Positions 1 through 10,551 of a stretch of 64,000 nucleotides of DNA are shown here, piece after piece. The notes under the pieces were generated by a model. That model made no database searches, was not told the DNA's origin, and saw only the letters and a list, made by a program, of their open reading frames with translations. The translations under genes were made by a program, and so were the position numbers. This DNA comes from Dipteris shenzhenensis (Eukaryota; Polypodiophyta; Polypodiopsida; Gleicheniales). The number at the start of each line of letters is the position of its first letter. Positions within the stretch are counted from its first letter, which is position 1. The DNA lies in NCBI GenBank assembly GCA_047967505.1, contig CM106538.1. The stretch is one strand, 5' to 3'.

Positions 1-42
1 CCCTTGGTGGATCTGATCATTTCCAAGGGACACCTTCACATT

Positions 43-706
43 CACACTCACCACCTTGTACACGCACTCGGGTCCACATGTGCGGGTCTCCTTGGATGGA
101 CGTAGGTTACTACCTTAAGAAATTTTCTTTATTTCTTAAAAACAAGCCACTTGAAGAACAAATTCAGGCTAGGTAATCTCTCAAATAATTGAGATGATCA
201 TCCCAATTAGAGACCCTTTAGAGATGATCATCCCTATCAGAGATGATCATTCCAATTAGAGTGATCACATAGATCATATAGGAAAACTTCTTTAAAATCC
301 CTTAGGTATTACTTTAACGTAGTGATCATTCGCCGTTTAATGTTGCAGGCCCATTGGTGAGTTTGAAGATCATCACACTCACCACCTTGTACATGCACTC
401 ACGTCCACGTGTGCGGGTCTCCTTGATGGACGTAGGTTACTACCTTAAGAAATTTTCTTTATTTCTTAAAAAGAGGCCACTTGAAGAACAAATTCAGGCC
501 AGGTAATCTCTCAAATAATTGAGATGATCATCCCAATTAGAGACCCTATAGAGATGATCATCCCTATTAGAGATGATCATTCCAATTAGAGTGATCACAT
601 AGATCATATAGAAAAACTTCTTTAAAGTCCCTTAGGTATTCCTTTAACGTAGTGATCATTAGCCGTTTAATGTTGTAGGCCCATTGGTGAGTTTGAAGAT
701 CATCAC
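43..706. repeat. Two-copy tandem repeat, about 331-bp unit
   Basis: Two near-identical units lie head to tail, beginning at the repeated word cacactcaccaccttgtac (43 and 374) and ending near gtttgaagatcatcac. Each unit carries several copies of GATGATCATCC-like words. The segment around 108-140 matches, in reverse complement, the leader of the 16.1-kb element at about 17321-17356, so this is probably LTR or leader sequence of a related element. No coding potential is seen. Confidence 0.8.
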
Positions 707-890
707 TTTTGAAGCGTAGACTCCCCATTCCATGGCAAATGTAGTTTTATGTTGATCTTGAGGTGATATGGACACCTAGTTATACCCTGAGAACCCATCC
801 TAGGAGCTATAGGCTTCTTTGCTTGTGACTCTTTCCAAGACGTACTCTGCAAAAGGCAGTGGATAGTGATCCTTACAAGTTGAGGGCCAT
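706..890 (-). pseudogene. Ty3/gypsy reverse transcriptase fragment (decayed)
   Basis: Read on the minus strand, this stretch aligns by eye with the RT segment around motif A (the FLDGFSGYNQ region) of the intact-length element at 10.1-10.3 kb, including the block just upstream of that motif. It is short and full of substitutions and has no usable reading frame. It lies in opposite orientation to the gag fragment that follows, which points to rearrangement or nesting in this flank. Confidence 0.55.
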
Positions 891-894
891 CAGG

Positions 895-1165
895 AGGAGG
901 TGGACTGATCGTTCAACCCACCGACGGGGGACAGATGGTGGGCCAAGTTAAATAAACCAAGTTTTTGGGGAAGAAAAGTGATGACCTCGATGCTCATGTC
1001 AAGCAATTTGAGAAGGTGTATGTGGTCAACAACCCACCACCCGTGGTGGCACTCCGACAGGAGGCAGTGTTCAAATTGACCTTGGTGGGCAAGGCATCAA
1101 GGTGGCTATTGAGAAGAATTATTCTGTCACTGAACGAGAAGGACTACGAATTATCTATTTAGTCA
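895..1165 (+). pseudogene. Ty3/gypsy gag fragment
   Basis: The frame at 965-1162 reads DAHVKQFEKV, a run of hydrophobic and Pro residues, then TLVGKASRWL. This is the pattern of the Retrotrans_gag capsid domain (target-sequence, then 'L.G.A..W'). Only about 65 codons are open, and the domain is cut off on both sides. It belongs to the older plus-strand element into which the 16.1-kb element inserted. Confidence 0.6.
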
Positions 1166-1296
1166 AAACAAGGTCATTAAGAGGATGAATTCCTTTGACA
1201 TGGTGATACAAAAGATGTATTCTCCCTATTACCTGCGGATTGGCTGAATCGACCAATCATACATTCAAGCAGATCATCTCATTGCTAGTTAATGTA

Positions 1297-1795
1297 ATGA
1301 GCACTGTATAGATTGGGATGAAAAGTTGTTGGCCACATTATGGGATTTCTGCACATCCTTCAAGGTGGCAAACTAGGCTAAGCTAGTATTTGGGATGGAA
1401 AAAAATCACACCAATCAAGCACGTAGTTTTGAGCTTGCAGATTGTGGTGGAGGATAGGCTTCTTTCATAGGAGTCTGGTGTGTTCTGTCTAGATGTGCTA
1501 GATCAATTGGATGATATGCAGATGGAAATGTATTATCTTACTCTGGAGGTTCAAGTAAGGTAGAAGCAGAGGGTGGATTTGTCTTTGAAACAGAAGCTGT
1601 TTGAGTGATGAAAATTGGTGTTGCTATTCAACAGCCGTCTAGCGTGGATGCCGTGGAAGTTGAAGTTGCAGTAGTTGGGACCATTTTGGATATTTCATGG
1701 GTGTGGCTCTACGTCCTTCTATCTTGCAGACCTACAAAGGCACGATCTTACACATCTAATTAATGGCTTTCGATTGCATCCTTATCATCATGATG
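1297..1795 (+). pseudogene. Ty3/gypsy integrase C-terminal fragment
   Basis: In the frame starting near 1310, DWDEKLLATLWDFCTSFKVA is followed, after stops, by LVFGME. Downstream, shifted frames give a GPF motif and NGFRLHPY. This order (WAYRT-like region, LVFG.EAV-like, GPF, then NG.RLKPY-like) is that of the end of a Ty3/gypsy integrase. Many stops and frameshifts are present. The part between gag and this fragment (protease, RT, RNase H) is missing, so the host element is internally deleted. Confidence 0.65.
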
Positions 1796-2574
1796 GGGCT
1801 TTTTAGTGCCCATTTCCGGTATCTAATGAGGCACAACTTTCTTGGGTCGAGGTGGAGGTGGCGAAGTAATCATAGGAGCACATGTGGTAGTGTGGCAAGA
1901 TGCATGATGATAGAAGTGTTCTGCGAGGTCATGTCCCAGTCGCCATGCAACACCCTATCATCAAGGAGGGGTATTGGCGATCATGAATGCAATCTTTGTC
2001 ACTTTTCTACATGTACCTGTAGCAGTCCTAGCCTTCCTCACCACACTATTAGTTCTTTCAACTTCCTTCTCCTTCCTTGCTCTATTTGCATTCAGCTCTC
2101 TTTGCTTCCCCCTGCTTCACATCGTTGTGGTGATGGCACACGTGCAATTTCATCCTTTCATTCCACTAGTGTATATTGATTCTCAGTCTATTGATGCGTG
2201 TCTGCAAAGGCTGAGGATTAGAAGCTTCAACAGCATTGATTGGATGAAGGTGAACATTCACCCAGCAGCTTTAGCATCTGAGCCTAGGGTGGTCTTTCTG
2301 ACACCCTCGGTTGGATTATCTTTGTGGCTGCAACTGATGCATGTGCAGCTTCAGTTTTGTGTATAGCTGTTGTAATCTTGGCTTGCGATGCAATGTTCTG
2401 CGCGGACCGATCCCTCATGGTGCTAGAGACTAAATTTTTTCAGCTACACAGTAAGAATGAGGCCCTATGAAGTCAAAATGCAAGGATGCAACAACTAGAA
2501 GAGCGGGTTGTAGTCCTAGAAGCCCAAGTCCAGGTAGCCGAAGCTCACTCAGAGGCTACATAACCATTGCATAC
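1796..2574 (+). pseudogene. Post-integrase tail of the older gypsy element, with coiled coil
   Basis: Frames at 1763-2179 and 1974-2366 are short and unrecognised. At about 2470-2566 one frame reads QQLEERVVVLEAQVQVAEAH, a clear heptad-repeat coiled coil, and it is cut by the insertion at 2575. The young element has a coiled-coil ORF in the same place (after integrase), so the older element is probably of the same lineage. This is inference from position and composition. Confidence 0.4.
2570..2574. other. Target-site duplication (left), catac
   Basis: The five bases catac directly precede the left LTR. The same five bases directly follow the right LTR at 18687-18691. A 5-bp duplication is normal for Ty3/gypsy integration and marks the element as one insertion event. 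Confidence 0.9.
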
Positions 2575-2795
2575 TATTGGCTCTTTCCTATTGCTTTCGT
2601 AGGAAGAGCTGGGTTTTTCTATGTTGCAGGGTTCCGAGGCTTTTTGTCACCTACAGATATGTTGGGATTGTCGTTGTAGTATATGTGTAGCTTAGGACCT
2701 CGAGTCGTGTTCCGGTGAGAGACGTAGGCTTAAGTGTGGTAAGCGAACAAAGTGCAAGTATGTGTAAAAGGCACGTAAACCATCATTGTTGGGGT

Positions 2796-2817
2796 AATGA
2801 AGGCTTTCGCCTTCATT
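2796..2817. other. Perfect 9-bp stem hairpin in the LTR
   Basis: The plus strand reads AATGAAGGC, a TTTC loop, then GCCTTCATT. It lies downstream of the predicted start site, in the R/U5 part of the LTR. The same hairpin is intact in the other LTR at 17752-17773. Confidence 0.7.
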
Positions 2818-3361
2818 GGGGGTTGTAGGGTTTAGGAGGAGTTTAAAGGTTCAGAAGGAGGTTCCAAGGTTTAGAAAGAGTTCAAGGGTTCAGAAGGAGG
2901 ATCCAGGGTTTAGAAAGAGGTTCCAAGGTTTAGAAGGAGTCCAGGGTTAGAAGGAGAATCCAAGGTTCAGAGTAGAGTACATGGTGGAGAACTCGTCTCC
3001 CTCGTAGATCATGGAGTTTAAGGGTTTAGGAAAGCATAGGAGTGGGAGAGGAAGAAGGTGTAAGAGTATGGGTGAAAGAAGAGAGAGGAGGAAGGAGGAG
3101 GAGGGAAGAGGTGGAGGGAGGGGGAGGAGAGAGGAGGAGGAGGAGGAGGGAGGAGGAGGAGGAGGAGGAAGGAGAAGGAGGGAGGAGGAGAGGGAGAGGG
3201 TGGGTTGCAGGGTTGGAGAAGAGGGGAGAAGGGTTGCAAGGTTAGGACATGCTTTTGGACGTGCTGTGCAAGGAAGCATGGACACTTGAGACAAATGCTT
3301 GGAATACCAATGTAGACTCAACACAATGCCCCAAGAGTGTGGGCTTCATTCCATTATGGGG

Positions 3362-3369
3362 TATTTATA
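3362..3369 (-). promoter_or_regulatory. TATA box of the LTR (3' copy)
   Basis: The minus strand reads TATAAATA, preceded by the short-repeat array and followed by about 790 bp of R/U5. The copy in the active-position 5' LTR is at 18318-18325. Confidence 0.6.
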
Positions 3370-3404
3370 CAAGTTGGAGAGCTTCTCTCTCTGCATGTAA
3401 CACA

Positions 3405-3695
3405 AAGTCGTATCACAAAGTTGTAACACAAAGTTGTATCACAAAGTTGTAACACAAAGTTGTGTCACAAAGTCGTAACACATTCTCTCTCTTCATGTAG
3501 AAGTTGTAACACAAAGTTGTTACACAAAGTTGTAACACAAAGTTGTAACACAAAGTTGTGTCACAAAGTCGTAACACATTCTCTCTCTTCATGTAAACAA
3601 ACTCGTAACACAAAGTTGTTACACAAAGTCGTAACACAAAGTTGTGTCTCAAAGTTGTAACACAAAGTTGTATCACAAAGTTGTTACACCTTCTC
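3405..3695. repeat. Array of 12-13-bp repeats in U3 (ACACAAAGTTGT type)
   Basis: About twenty imperfect copies of a TTGTAACACAAAG word, broken twice by a TTCTCTCTCTTCATGTA word. In element sense the array lies upstream of the TATA box, where enhancer repeats of LTRs are usually found. The second copy is at 18361-18651. Confidence 0.8.
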
Positions 3696-3764
3696 TTTCT
3701 TCATAAGTTCATGTTGGCACAGAGTCAACATACTCCCGGATCCATTTTATTACCCGTCCTCGGG

Positions 3765-6272
3765 TTATCGCTTATTGCGATCACGTACCTGGGTTGCCAT
3801 GTTTTTAGTCCAGTGGCTGTGGAACTTGTGTCGTGCCAGTCGATCCTGCTGTAGAGCCTTAGCACCATACAATTTTTGCGCAGTGTCCAGGTAACCTGTA
3901 TCTACCATTTGCTCGAACAGAGATATGTGGCGTGCCTCCAAGAAGATTACTCTTTGATAGAGTCGGCTTGTAATCTGAGCATCAATCCGTTCATTGGGAT
4001 TAAAGCTGAGTGGAGGCAAATGGGAATCAAGGTAACATGGGACCTCCAAAATTAATTCTAATGTTTTGCAGAATATGGCACTTTGGCGAAGGAAGCGATC
4101 AATGTTGCCACGCATTGTTTGTTCATGCTGCTGAAGTGCTCGGATCATGGTGCCTTGGATATTCCATTCTACACTAGAGTAGGGTTCGATCATTGGCCAA
4201 TTAATGACTCGATCTTCAGCCAAAGTGTGTATGTTGGCTTCCCATTTTTTACGTCGTGGAACTGCATAGAACTTGGGATGGGTTCTGAGACATGGAGGTG
4301 CCCGTAAGTACTCCTTTAAGAAGCTTACATCAAAGAGCTTGGGACGGCGCCAATCAGGTTGTGGATCCAATTTGCTAATCCAACCTTCACTTATTTGATG
4401 CTGACGAAGGTTGGTAGGAAAGTTACCCAGGGTCCATCCACCGCGAGTTTTCATATCAGGATATTTGCTCCAAAATTCCTTGATGGGGTTACGGGGAAGT
4501 GGTATCTCATCAAAATCATACCCATCATTGGAACTTGGCATGGGTGTACGAATTGGATTATCCGGATCCTGATATTCAAAATCAAATACTGCATCATTTT
4601 CTACTGATGGAAGCACCAGAAGTGTCGGAGGTGATGACGGGGCCGGGAGAGAATCAGGGGACATGGGGGAGAAATATGGTTGAGTGATAGTGGCGGAAGG
4701 GGGAGCAGAGGGGAGGGGGGGAAGAAATGGGCAAATGGTTTGAGCAGCTTGGTAATCCTCAAGGGTAGGATTAGCAAGGGAGGGGGAAAAGCTAGGTGTG
4801 AGGGGCTCATAAGTTTGTGACTGTTGGGTAAGTTGAAAATGGTGAGAGGCATGAGCAAAGAGACGATGGAGGGAATAGATGTTAGGATGGAGCTCGGGGA
4901 AGGTTAAGAGGGTGGTAGCAGCAAGGGGAAGTGAGATTATGATGTTGGCAAAAAGAGTGGTTAGATATGGAAAGTTGGATGTGAGATAGGCCTTGTCATC
5001 TTCCGACACTTCTTTTTGCTGGTGCGATGGGATGATCAGCTGCATGGGTTGGATGTCGGTTATGTTGTGCCGTGCAAATAGTAGGGATGGCCTTTGTAGC
5101 AATGGCAACAAACCTGCAATAACCCTGAGGGGAGGACTACCCATGAGGCAGACATATGCAATGAAAGCATCCGTCCTGAGTGTTATAAACCCGGCATGTG
5201 TAAACATGCAAAAGATATTCTTCTCATCTTCAGACAAGTCTTGGCAAATTATGCGCAGGGTTTTAATCCCGATCGATCGTTTCCAGTTGATTGTTGGATG
5301 AGCAGATATGATCTGGAGTTGGAGTTGCTTCCATTGGATAAGCACGCGTCCGTTGAGGTGATCTTCCATTTGTAGAGCAGCCACAAGCTCTTCATACACC
5401 ACGGTTGTGCATTGTAGTGGGCCATCATTGGTGTTGTCTTCCAATGCCTCATTGTTGTGCACTAGCAATTGGAGTTCAAGCTTGGAGATGGCTATTTTTT
5501 GGGAGTGCATCTCATTCATTTTTTCTTTGTACTGATGGTAGATGGTTGTGTATGCCTCCTTAAGCTTTTTCATTTGCAAGGTGACCTTTGCCTGTTGAGG
5601 AATGTCTTCAGTGGTATTGGACCATTGGTCCAAGAACTGGGCTTGTGAAGTGCTGGCCTCTTGAACAGTAGCAAGTTGGTCTTTTAAGAGTCGGCATTCC
5701 CTTGTAAGCTCATCAATGCTAAAGGCACGTACTGCCAAAGATTGTTGCATGTCTTCAAGCTTGTCCTTGCAATCCTGAAGCTCTTCTTCTTTGTGAATGA
5801 GAGTGAGTCGAGCTTGTGCCACTTCCTCTGTTTGTTGCGCATGTGTAGATGTCAGGGAGTTATAGGAGGTCTGTAGGATTGCCATTGCTTCTACTGCTGC
5901 AGTCAACTGTGTTTGACTTTGGTGGAGGCTGGAGGTCACATCCCTTACGGCCTTTTCTTGAGCTTGGAGAGTCTGGTTCATGCGCACTTCTTCTACCTCC
6001 TTCTCATCTATCTGTGCTCGAAGTGCCTTGACCTCTATGGCAATTGCCTGGAATTGGTCTTCGATTTGTGATGCCGTCTGCCTTTCCAATTCTCTTGCAT
6101 ATGCTTCCTTAGCCAAGCTAGTGAAGAGTTCTGACATTTGGATCATTTGGCTAGCTTGATGTTGGAGAATGACAGACGGTGATGAGGTTTGGCGATATTG
6201 CTGATACAAGTGGTGCCCATGTAGCCATCCCGAGGATTCTGTAGTACTTGGGGGAGGTTGTTCCAATGGCAT
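3765..6272 (-). CDS. Extra ORF 2 of the 16.1-kb element: 835-aa coiled-coil protein of unknown function
   Basis: A fully open ATG-started frame that ends 35 bp before the 3' LTR. Residues about 50-270 are rich in E, K, Q and L with heptad spacing (for example ELERQTASQIEDQF, then VEEVRMNQTLQAQEK), so a long coiled coil is likely. Residues about 361-392 and 434-457 are hydrophobic (LFANIIISLPLAATTLLTF). Residues about 470-580 are Pro/Ser-rich. The C-terminal 240 residues form an unrecognised, more globular region rich in W, R and H. Athila-type elements carry an env-like ORF at this position, but no signal peptide or clear fusion-protein layout is visible, so I do not call it an envelope. Despite damage in gag-pol there is no stop or frameshift here. 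Confidence 0.7.
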   Translation of the reverse strand: MPLEQPPPSTTESSGWLHGHHLYQQYRQTSSPSVILQHQASQMIQMSELFTSLAKEAYARELERQTASQIEDQFQAIAIEVKALRAQIDEKEVEEVRMNQTLQAQEKAVRDVTSSLHQSQTQLTAAVEAMAILQTSYNSLTSTHAQQTEEVAQARLTLIHKEEELQDCKDKLEDMQQSLAVRAFSIDELTRECRLLKDQLATVQEASTSQAQFLDQWSNTTEDIPQQAKVTLQMKKLKEAYTTIYHQYKEKMNEMHSQKIAISKLELQLLVHNNEALEDNTNDGPLQCTTVVYEELVAALQMEDHLNGRVLIQWKQLQLQIISAHPTINWKRSIGIKTLRIICQDLSEDEKNIFCMFTHAGFITLRTDAFIAYVCLMGSPPLRVIAGLLPLLQRPSLLFARHNITDIQPMQLIIPSHQQKEVSEDDKAYLTSNFPYLTTLFANIIISLPLAATTLLTFPELHPNIYSLHRLFAHASHHFQLTQQSQTYEPLTPSFSPSLANPTLEDYQAAQTICPFLPPLPSAPPSATITQPYFSPMSPDSLPAPSSPPTLLVLPSVENDAVFDFEYQDPDNPIRTPMPSSNDGYDFDEIPLPRNPIKEFWSKYPDMKTRGGWTLGNFPTNLRQHQISEGWISKLDPQPDWRRPKLFDVSFLKEYLRAPPCLRTHPKFYAVPRRKKWEANIHTLAEDRVINWPMIEPYSSVEWNIQGTMIRALQQHEQTMRGNIDRFLRQSAIFCKTLELILEVPCYLDSHLPPLSFNPNERIDAQITSRLYQRVIFLEARHISLFEQMVDTGYLDTAQKLYGAKALQQDRLARHKFHSHWTKNMATQVRDRNKR

Positions 6273-6432
6273 TTCAGTCCCTTGTGTAGAATAGTCATAC
6301 TGCTAACTCTCCTTGGGGCTCATCGACTAGCATGGCGTCGATGGGCGGTTCGAGTGCTGATGTGGTCTTAAGCTCTAGTGCTGATCGTTCCTCAGGTTCG
6401 GGTGCCAACCTTGTCTCGAGCTCGGGTTGGTG

Positions 6433-7515
6433 CTATTGGTGGAGACTTAGTGGTTGCAGTTGTGCACCGCCGAGCTGAAGCATTTCCTTAGGCAATTCTA
6501 CAATCCTACTTTCCAGAATAGGTACTTCTGTTAAGGCATCTGTACTTATCAATGTGATAGCTGGAGCAGTTGATGATGGCTCCCATACTGGTGAGAAGGG
6601 TATGTCCAACTCCTCAATTGGCTTTGGAGACTGGGGCAGAGTCATTTCTCTTTCTTGTAGTTCTTTTTTGATGATTATAGCCAATAAGTGCGGAATTTTA
6701 CATTTCTGGCTTGAAGAACCATCGAGTTTTTTGGTAAAGAAAATGACGAAGTGTTGGACCCAGTCTTGTTTGAGCTTCCTACTCAACAAAACAAATGTGC
6801 GGAGTGGAAGGGAGCGTTCCTTGCCGTTCTTTATTCCCAGGATGGTGGATAGAAATTGTGCTGCTTCCTTGAGGCGAGGGTCAAGGATCGTGCGAAGCAA
6901 GATGCCATCTCTATGGATCAGGGTACCCTTAGTGAGGAGAGACTGTACTTCGATAAACTTTGCATCAGCAGACCGTTTAGGGTATTCGCCACCTTGTTTT
7001 GGCAGAGAGAAAGCCCTTTGAATGACTGTACTGTCGAGGATAATGTTCAGTGGGCTCTGCTGTACAGTGATTGTACCGTACTTGCCATCCGTTGCATTGC
7101 TGGAGTAGTAAGAGTGGAGAAAGTCCTTGATGTAGGTGGTCATGATAGGACTGTCCTCCAAGGATTTGAGGCTCTCATGCAAATTGCCTAGACCCCGTTG
7201 CTCTAAGTAAGATGTTGCTTCCTGGGAAAGAGCATAAGTCGATGTGGGTGGCCAGACAAGTTCCAATGATTGGGCCTTGTTAACGGTTGTGTAGGCCGGC
7301 TGGGGTGGCATTTGTTCTGCTTGGACATGCACTGAATCTTCTTCGGAGCTATCGCTTTGGACCACGAACGCCTGTGGTCTCCGTGGTTGAGAGGATGTAG
7401 ATGGCTGCGAACTCTGGAGAGGGTCCCGTGGTTGAGGCGGTGGGCTCTTTCTACGCATCCTCTTTAGTGGCGGCATCTTTTCTGAACCTGCATCCATGTA
7501 CATGTAGTGTACCAT
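6433..7515 (-). CDS. Extra ORF 1 of the 16.1-kb element: 360-aa protein, unknown
   Basis: ATG-started and open for 360 codons, beginning 338 bp after the integrase stop and ending about 160 bp before the next ORF in a different frame. The first 80 residues are basic and Pro/Ser-rich (MPPLKRMRRKSPPP), which could be a nuclear-localisation-type segment. The rest looks globular, with blocks such as HSYYSSNATDGKYGTITVQ and GTLIHRDGILLRTILDP. This layout loosely recalls the plant 'putative transposon protein' domain found downstream of pol in Athila-like elements; I am not sure of that match. No catalytic motif is visible. Confidence 0.65.
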   Translation of the reverse strand: MVHYMYMDAGSEKMPPLKRMRRKSPPPQPRDPLQSSQPSTSSQPRRPQAFVVQSDSSEEDSVHVQAEQMPPQPAYTTVNKAQSLELVWPPTSTYALSQEATSYLEQRGLGNLHESLKSLEDSPIMTTYIKDFLHSYYSSNATDGKYGTITVQQSPLNIILDSTVIQRAFSLPKQGGEYPKRSADAKFIEVQSLLTKGTLIHRDGILLRTILDPRLKEAAQFLSTILGIKNGKERSLPLRTFVLLSRKLKQDWVQHFVIFFTKKLDGSSSQKCKIPHLLAIIIKKELQEREMTLPQSPKPIEELDIPFSPVWEPSSTAPAITLISTDALTEVPILESRIVELPKEMLQLGGAQLQPLSLHQ

Positions 7516-7852
7516 TGATCATTACATTGATTGGCATGCCTGTATGATCTTTCTGTGTGTGTGTGGGAGAGAGATCCTTTTTTTTTTTTTTTGGTTATAC
7601 ATTCTTTGAGAGTGTGGAATGAAAGTGTGGGGTACAATTATTCATGCAATCATCTATGTGTCTAAGCGAAAGCGTGTGAGTGCACGTGACCTAGTAGCTA
7701 AGCAGGAACTAACTATATGCTTTTTTTGCTGGGATTTTCATAGGGCAGCTAGAACTCATCATCACTTCTGAGCTCTAGGTAAAATCGATTGAGGCTACCT
7801 ATATGTGCGAAGATGTACATATGCAAGTGAGTGCTCGTGATACAATCTAATC
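7516..7852. other. Spacer between integrase and extra ORF 1
   Basis: No reading frame is seen. It contains a run of 15 T on the plus strand (A on the sense strand) near 7578-7592 and little else. An acceptor site for a spliced message could lie here, but none can be chosen by eye. Confidence 0.4.
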
Positions 7853-10065
7853 CTAACTAAGGAAGACTTGGTTTCCCAAATCTTCGTTTTTGTCGGGGAT
7901 GGCTCGCGTGTTGATGTAGTAGCGCTTCAGTCGGCTCCCGTTTATTGTTGTGTTGAATTGGACTCCATCTAGTGTTTCAAGTAGCACAGCTCCGATGGGA
8001 TTCATCTTTCGTACTCGGTAGGGTCCTTGACCTAGATACTTCAGTTTTCCCTTGTGTACTTTGGCATTGTATAACAGGACTAAGTCGCCTTCCTTGATGT
8101 CTTTAGCTTTCAGATTCCTCTCAAACCATGCCTTTCTTCGACGTTTTTCTGTTGTCATGGCATGATAAGCGACTAGTCTTGTCTCTGTATGCTTTTCCAA
8201 CTGACAGAGCCTTTCTTTCAAGGACTCATGATCACCCATGCGTTCCTGTATTGCGATGCGCAGACTTGGTATTACAAATTTGAGTGGGACCACGGCTTCA
8301 AGGCCGTACACCAATTGAAAAGGTGTGTTCCCTGTACTAACCTTGAATGTGGTTCTGTATGCCCATAAGGCTGCATTCAATTTCTCTGCCCAATCAGAAT
8401 GCTGTGGTTCTACTACTTTGGTGAGGATATTGCATATGATTTTGTTTGTGGATTCTGCTAGTCCATTCCCTTGGGGGTAGTAGGGTGTGCTTTTTCTATG
8501 GATGACCATGAAGCCAGACAAGAGTTCTTGAATTACCTCATTGACAAAATGTGTGCCTCTATCCGACACAATTTCAAGGGGGCATCCGAATCGGGTGATC
8601 ACATGTTCGTATAAGAATCTTGCTGTTGCTTTTGGCATCTGCCTTTCTGACTGCTTTAGCTTCAGCCCATTTTGTAAAGTAATCAGTGGCCACAATGATG
8701 TAGCGTGCCTGTGTTCCTTTTGCTGCTGGATGTATGGGACCCACATAATCAATCCCCCATTTTTCAAATGGTTGTTGTGCAACAACTGTTGTTAGGGGAT
8801 TGAAGTCTTTGTGTTGTGGTTTAATAGTTCGTTGGCATACATCATAGCCTTTTACATATTCATAGGCATCTGCCCACAGTGTTGGCCACCAGTAGCCTGC
8901 GAGGAGAACTTTTCTTGCTGTGGCTTCCCCTTGGAAGTGTCCTCCTGCAATGCCTTCATGGACTTCACTCAGGATTGGCAGGATCTCATGAGGCATTACA
9001 CATCTTCTTAATATCTGGTCCTTGCCCATCTTGTATAGTTGTCCTGCAATGAGTTGATAGGGTGCAGCCTTTAGAATCAATTTTCTAGCATCTACTGCTT
9101 TCATGTCAGGGGGTGGTCTTCCTGCCATCAAGTACCCAATGATATCTCCACACCATTCTGGAACAGCATCTATTTGAAATAGTGTGGCATCTGGTAAGTC
9201 GTCTTCTACTCCAGTGGCTTCTTCTCCTGTCTTGACTCGAGATATGTGATCGGCAATGTAGTGTTGGGCACCTTTGCGGACCACGATTTTGAAGTTGAAT
9301 TCTTGCAGCAAGAGGAGCCATCTGGTTATTCTTCCGATGGTACACGGACGGTTCACAAGATAAAGCAATGCTTGATGGTCGGTGTAGAAGACAAAATCAT
9401 TTGCGAGTAGATAGTGCCGAAATTTCTTTACACTATACACCATTGCTAGGGCTTCTCTTTCTGTGGTTGTATAGTTGATCTCTGCATCATTGAGTTGTCG
9501 ACTGGCGAAGTAGACGGGGTAGTCTTTCTTATGTTCACCAGGTTGACAAAGCACACTCCCAATTGCATACTTGGATCCATCAGTATGAACATGAAAATCA
9601 ATATCCCAATTGGGAGATATAAGGATGGGTGCTGTGATTAGGTGCCACTTTAAAAGCTCAAAGGCTTGGTCGCACTCTTCGGTCCATAAGAACTCCACTA
9701 ATAATTTGTAAAGTGGTCTAGCTATCATGGCATACCGCAATATAAATCTTCTATAATAGCCGGCATGTCCCATAAAGACCTGTACACCTTTGGAATTTGT
9801 AGGAGGAGGCAATTCCATGATGATTTTGATTTTGTCCATGTCAGTTGCAATCCCATGTTGAGAGACGATGTGTCCCAAAACAACTCCGTGGGTGACCATG
9901 AACTGGCATTTTGTTGGATTTAGGGAGATGCCATACTCCCTGCATTTGATTAGTACTTCTTCCAGACATTTGAAGTGGTCCTGTTTGGTTGAATGGATGC
10001 ACAAATCATCCAAGAACACCTGTAAAAACTTATTCAAAAATGACTTGAAAGCTGTGAACATGACT

Positions 10066-10551
10066 CGCTGGAATGTGGCTGGGGCATTACAAAGGCCGAA
10101 TGGCATGACTCTATATGCAAAAATACCCCATTCTGTAGCAAATGCTGTTTTTGATTGGTCTTGAGGAGCAATTTGCACTTGGTTATAGCCACTGAAGCCA
10201 TCCAAGAAGCTATATATTTCGGATCCTGCCACCTTTTCCAACACTGTTTCTGTTAAGGGTAGGGGGTAGTGATCCCTAATTGTGGCGGCATTCACATTTT
10301 TCAAGTTTACGCATATTCTGAGCTTCTTGTTGCATTTAGGCACAATGACAATGGGTGAAACCCAATCAGTGTGCTCTATCTCGTAGATGAATCCGGCATC
10401 TAGGAGTTTTTCCAGCTCATCATAAACCATGGCGCCATATTTAGGATTTGTGCGATAAGGTCCACATACCTTAGGGCGAGCACCTTCCCTTATAGGGATC
10501 GTGTGAACTGCCACTTCTGGTGAAATTCCTTTCATCTCTTTGTATGACCAT
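10066..10551 (-). repeat. RT duplication, downstream copy (486 bp)
   Basis: This block is a direct tandem repeat of 10552-11037. It is 162 codons long, so the frame is kept. It covers RT from WSYKEMKG through motif A to GLCNAPATFQR and runs on into the single FLDD motif, so this is the copy that completes a normal RT order. It carries one probable damage site, Cys for Arg in VPKCNKK. Confidence 0.9.

Larger units (their letters stand above)
2575..3730 (-). repeat. 3' LTR (left copy), 1156 bp
   Basis: Same length as the right copy and differs from it at about 11 sites counted by eye. It begins TATTGG on the plus strand (the other copy has TGTTGG) and ends CAACA. It contains a GGA-rich purine block (about 3090-3205), an array of short TTGTAACACAAAG-type repeats (3405-3695), a minus-strand TATA box and a perfect hairpin (2796-2817). 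Confidence 0.95.

Noticed and set aside
2947-3324. Purine-rich and Pro/Ser ORFs in the LTRs (also 17903-18280)
   Set aside because: Low-complexity GGA repeat in both LTR copies; no evidence of coding.
3405-3695. CRISPR-like repeat array
   Set aside because: Repeats are 12-13 bp without unique spacers, identical in both LTRs of a plant retrotransposon; a U3 array explains it.
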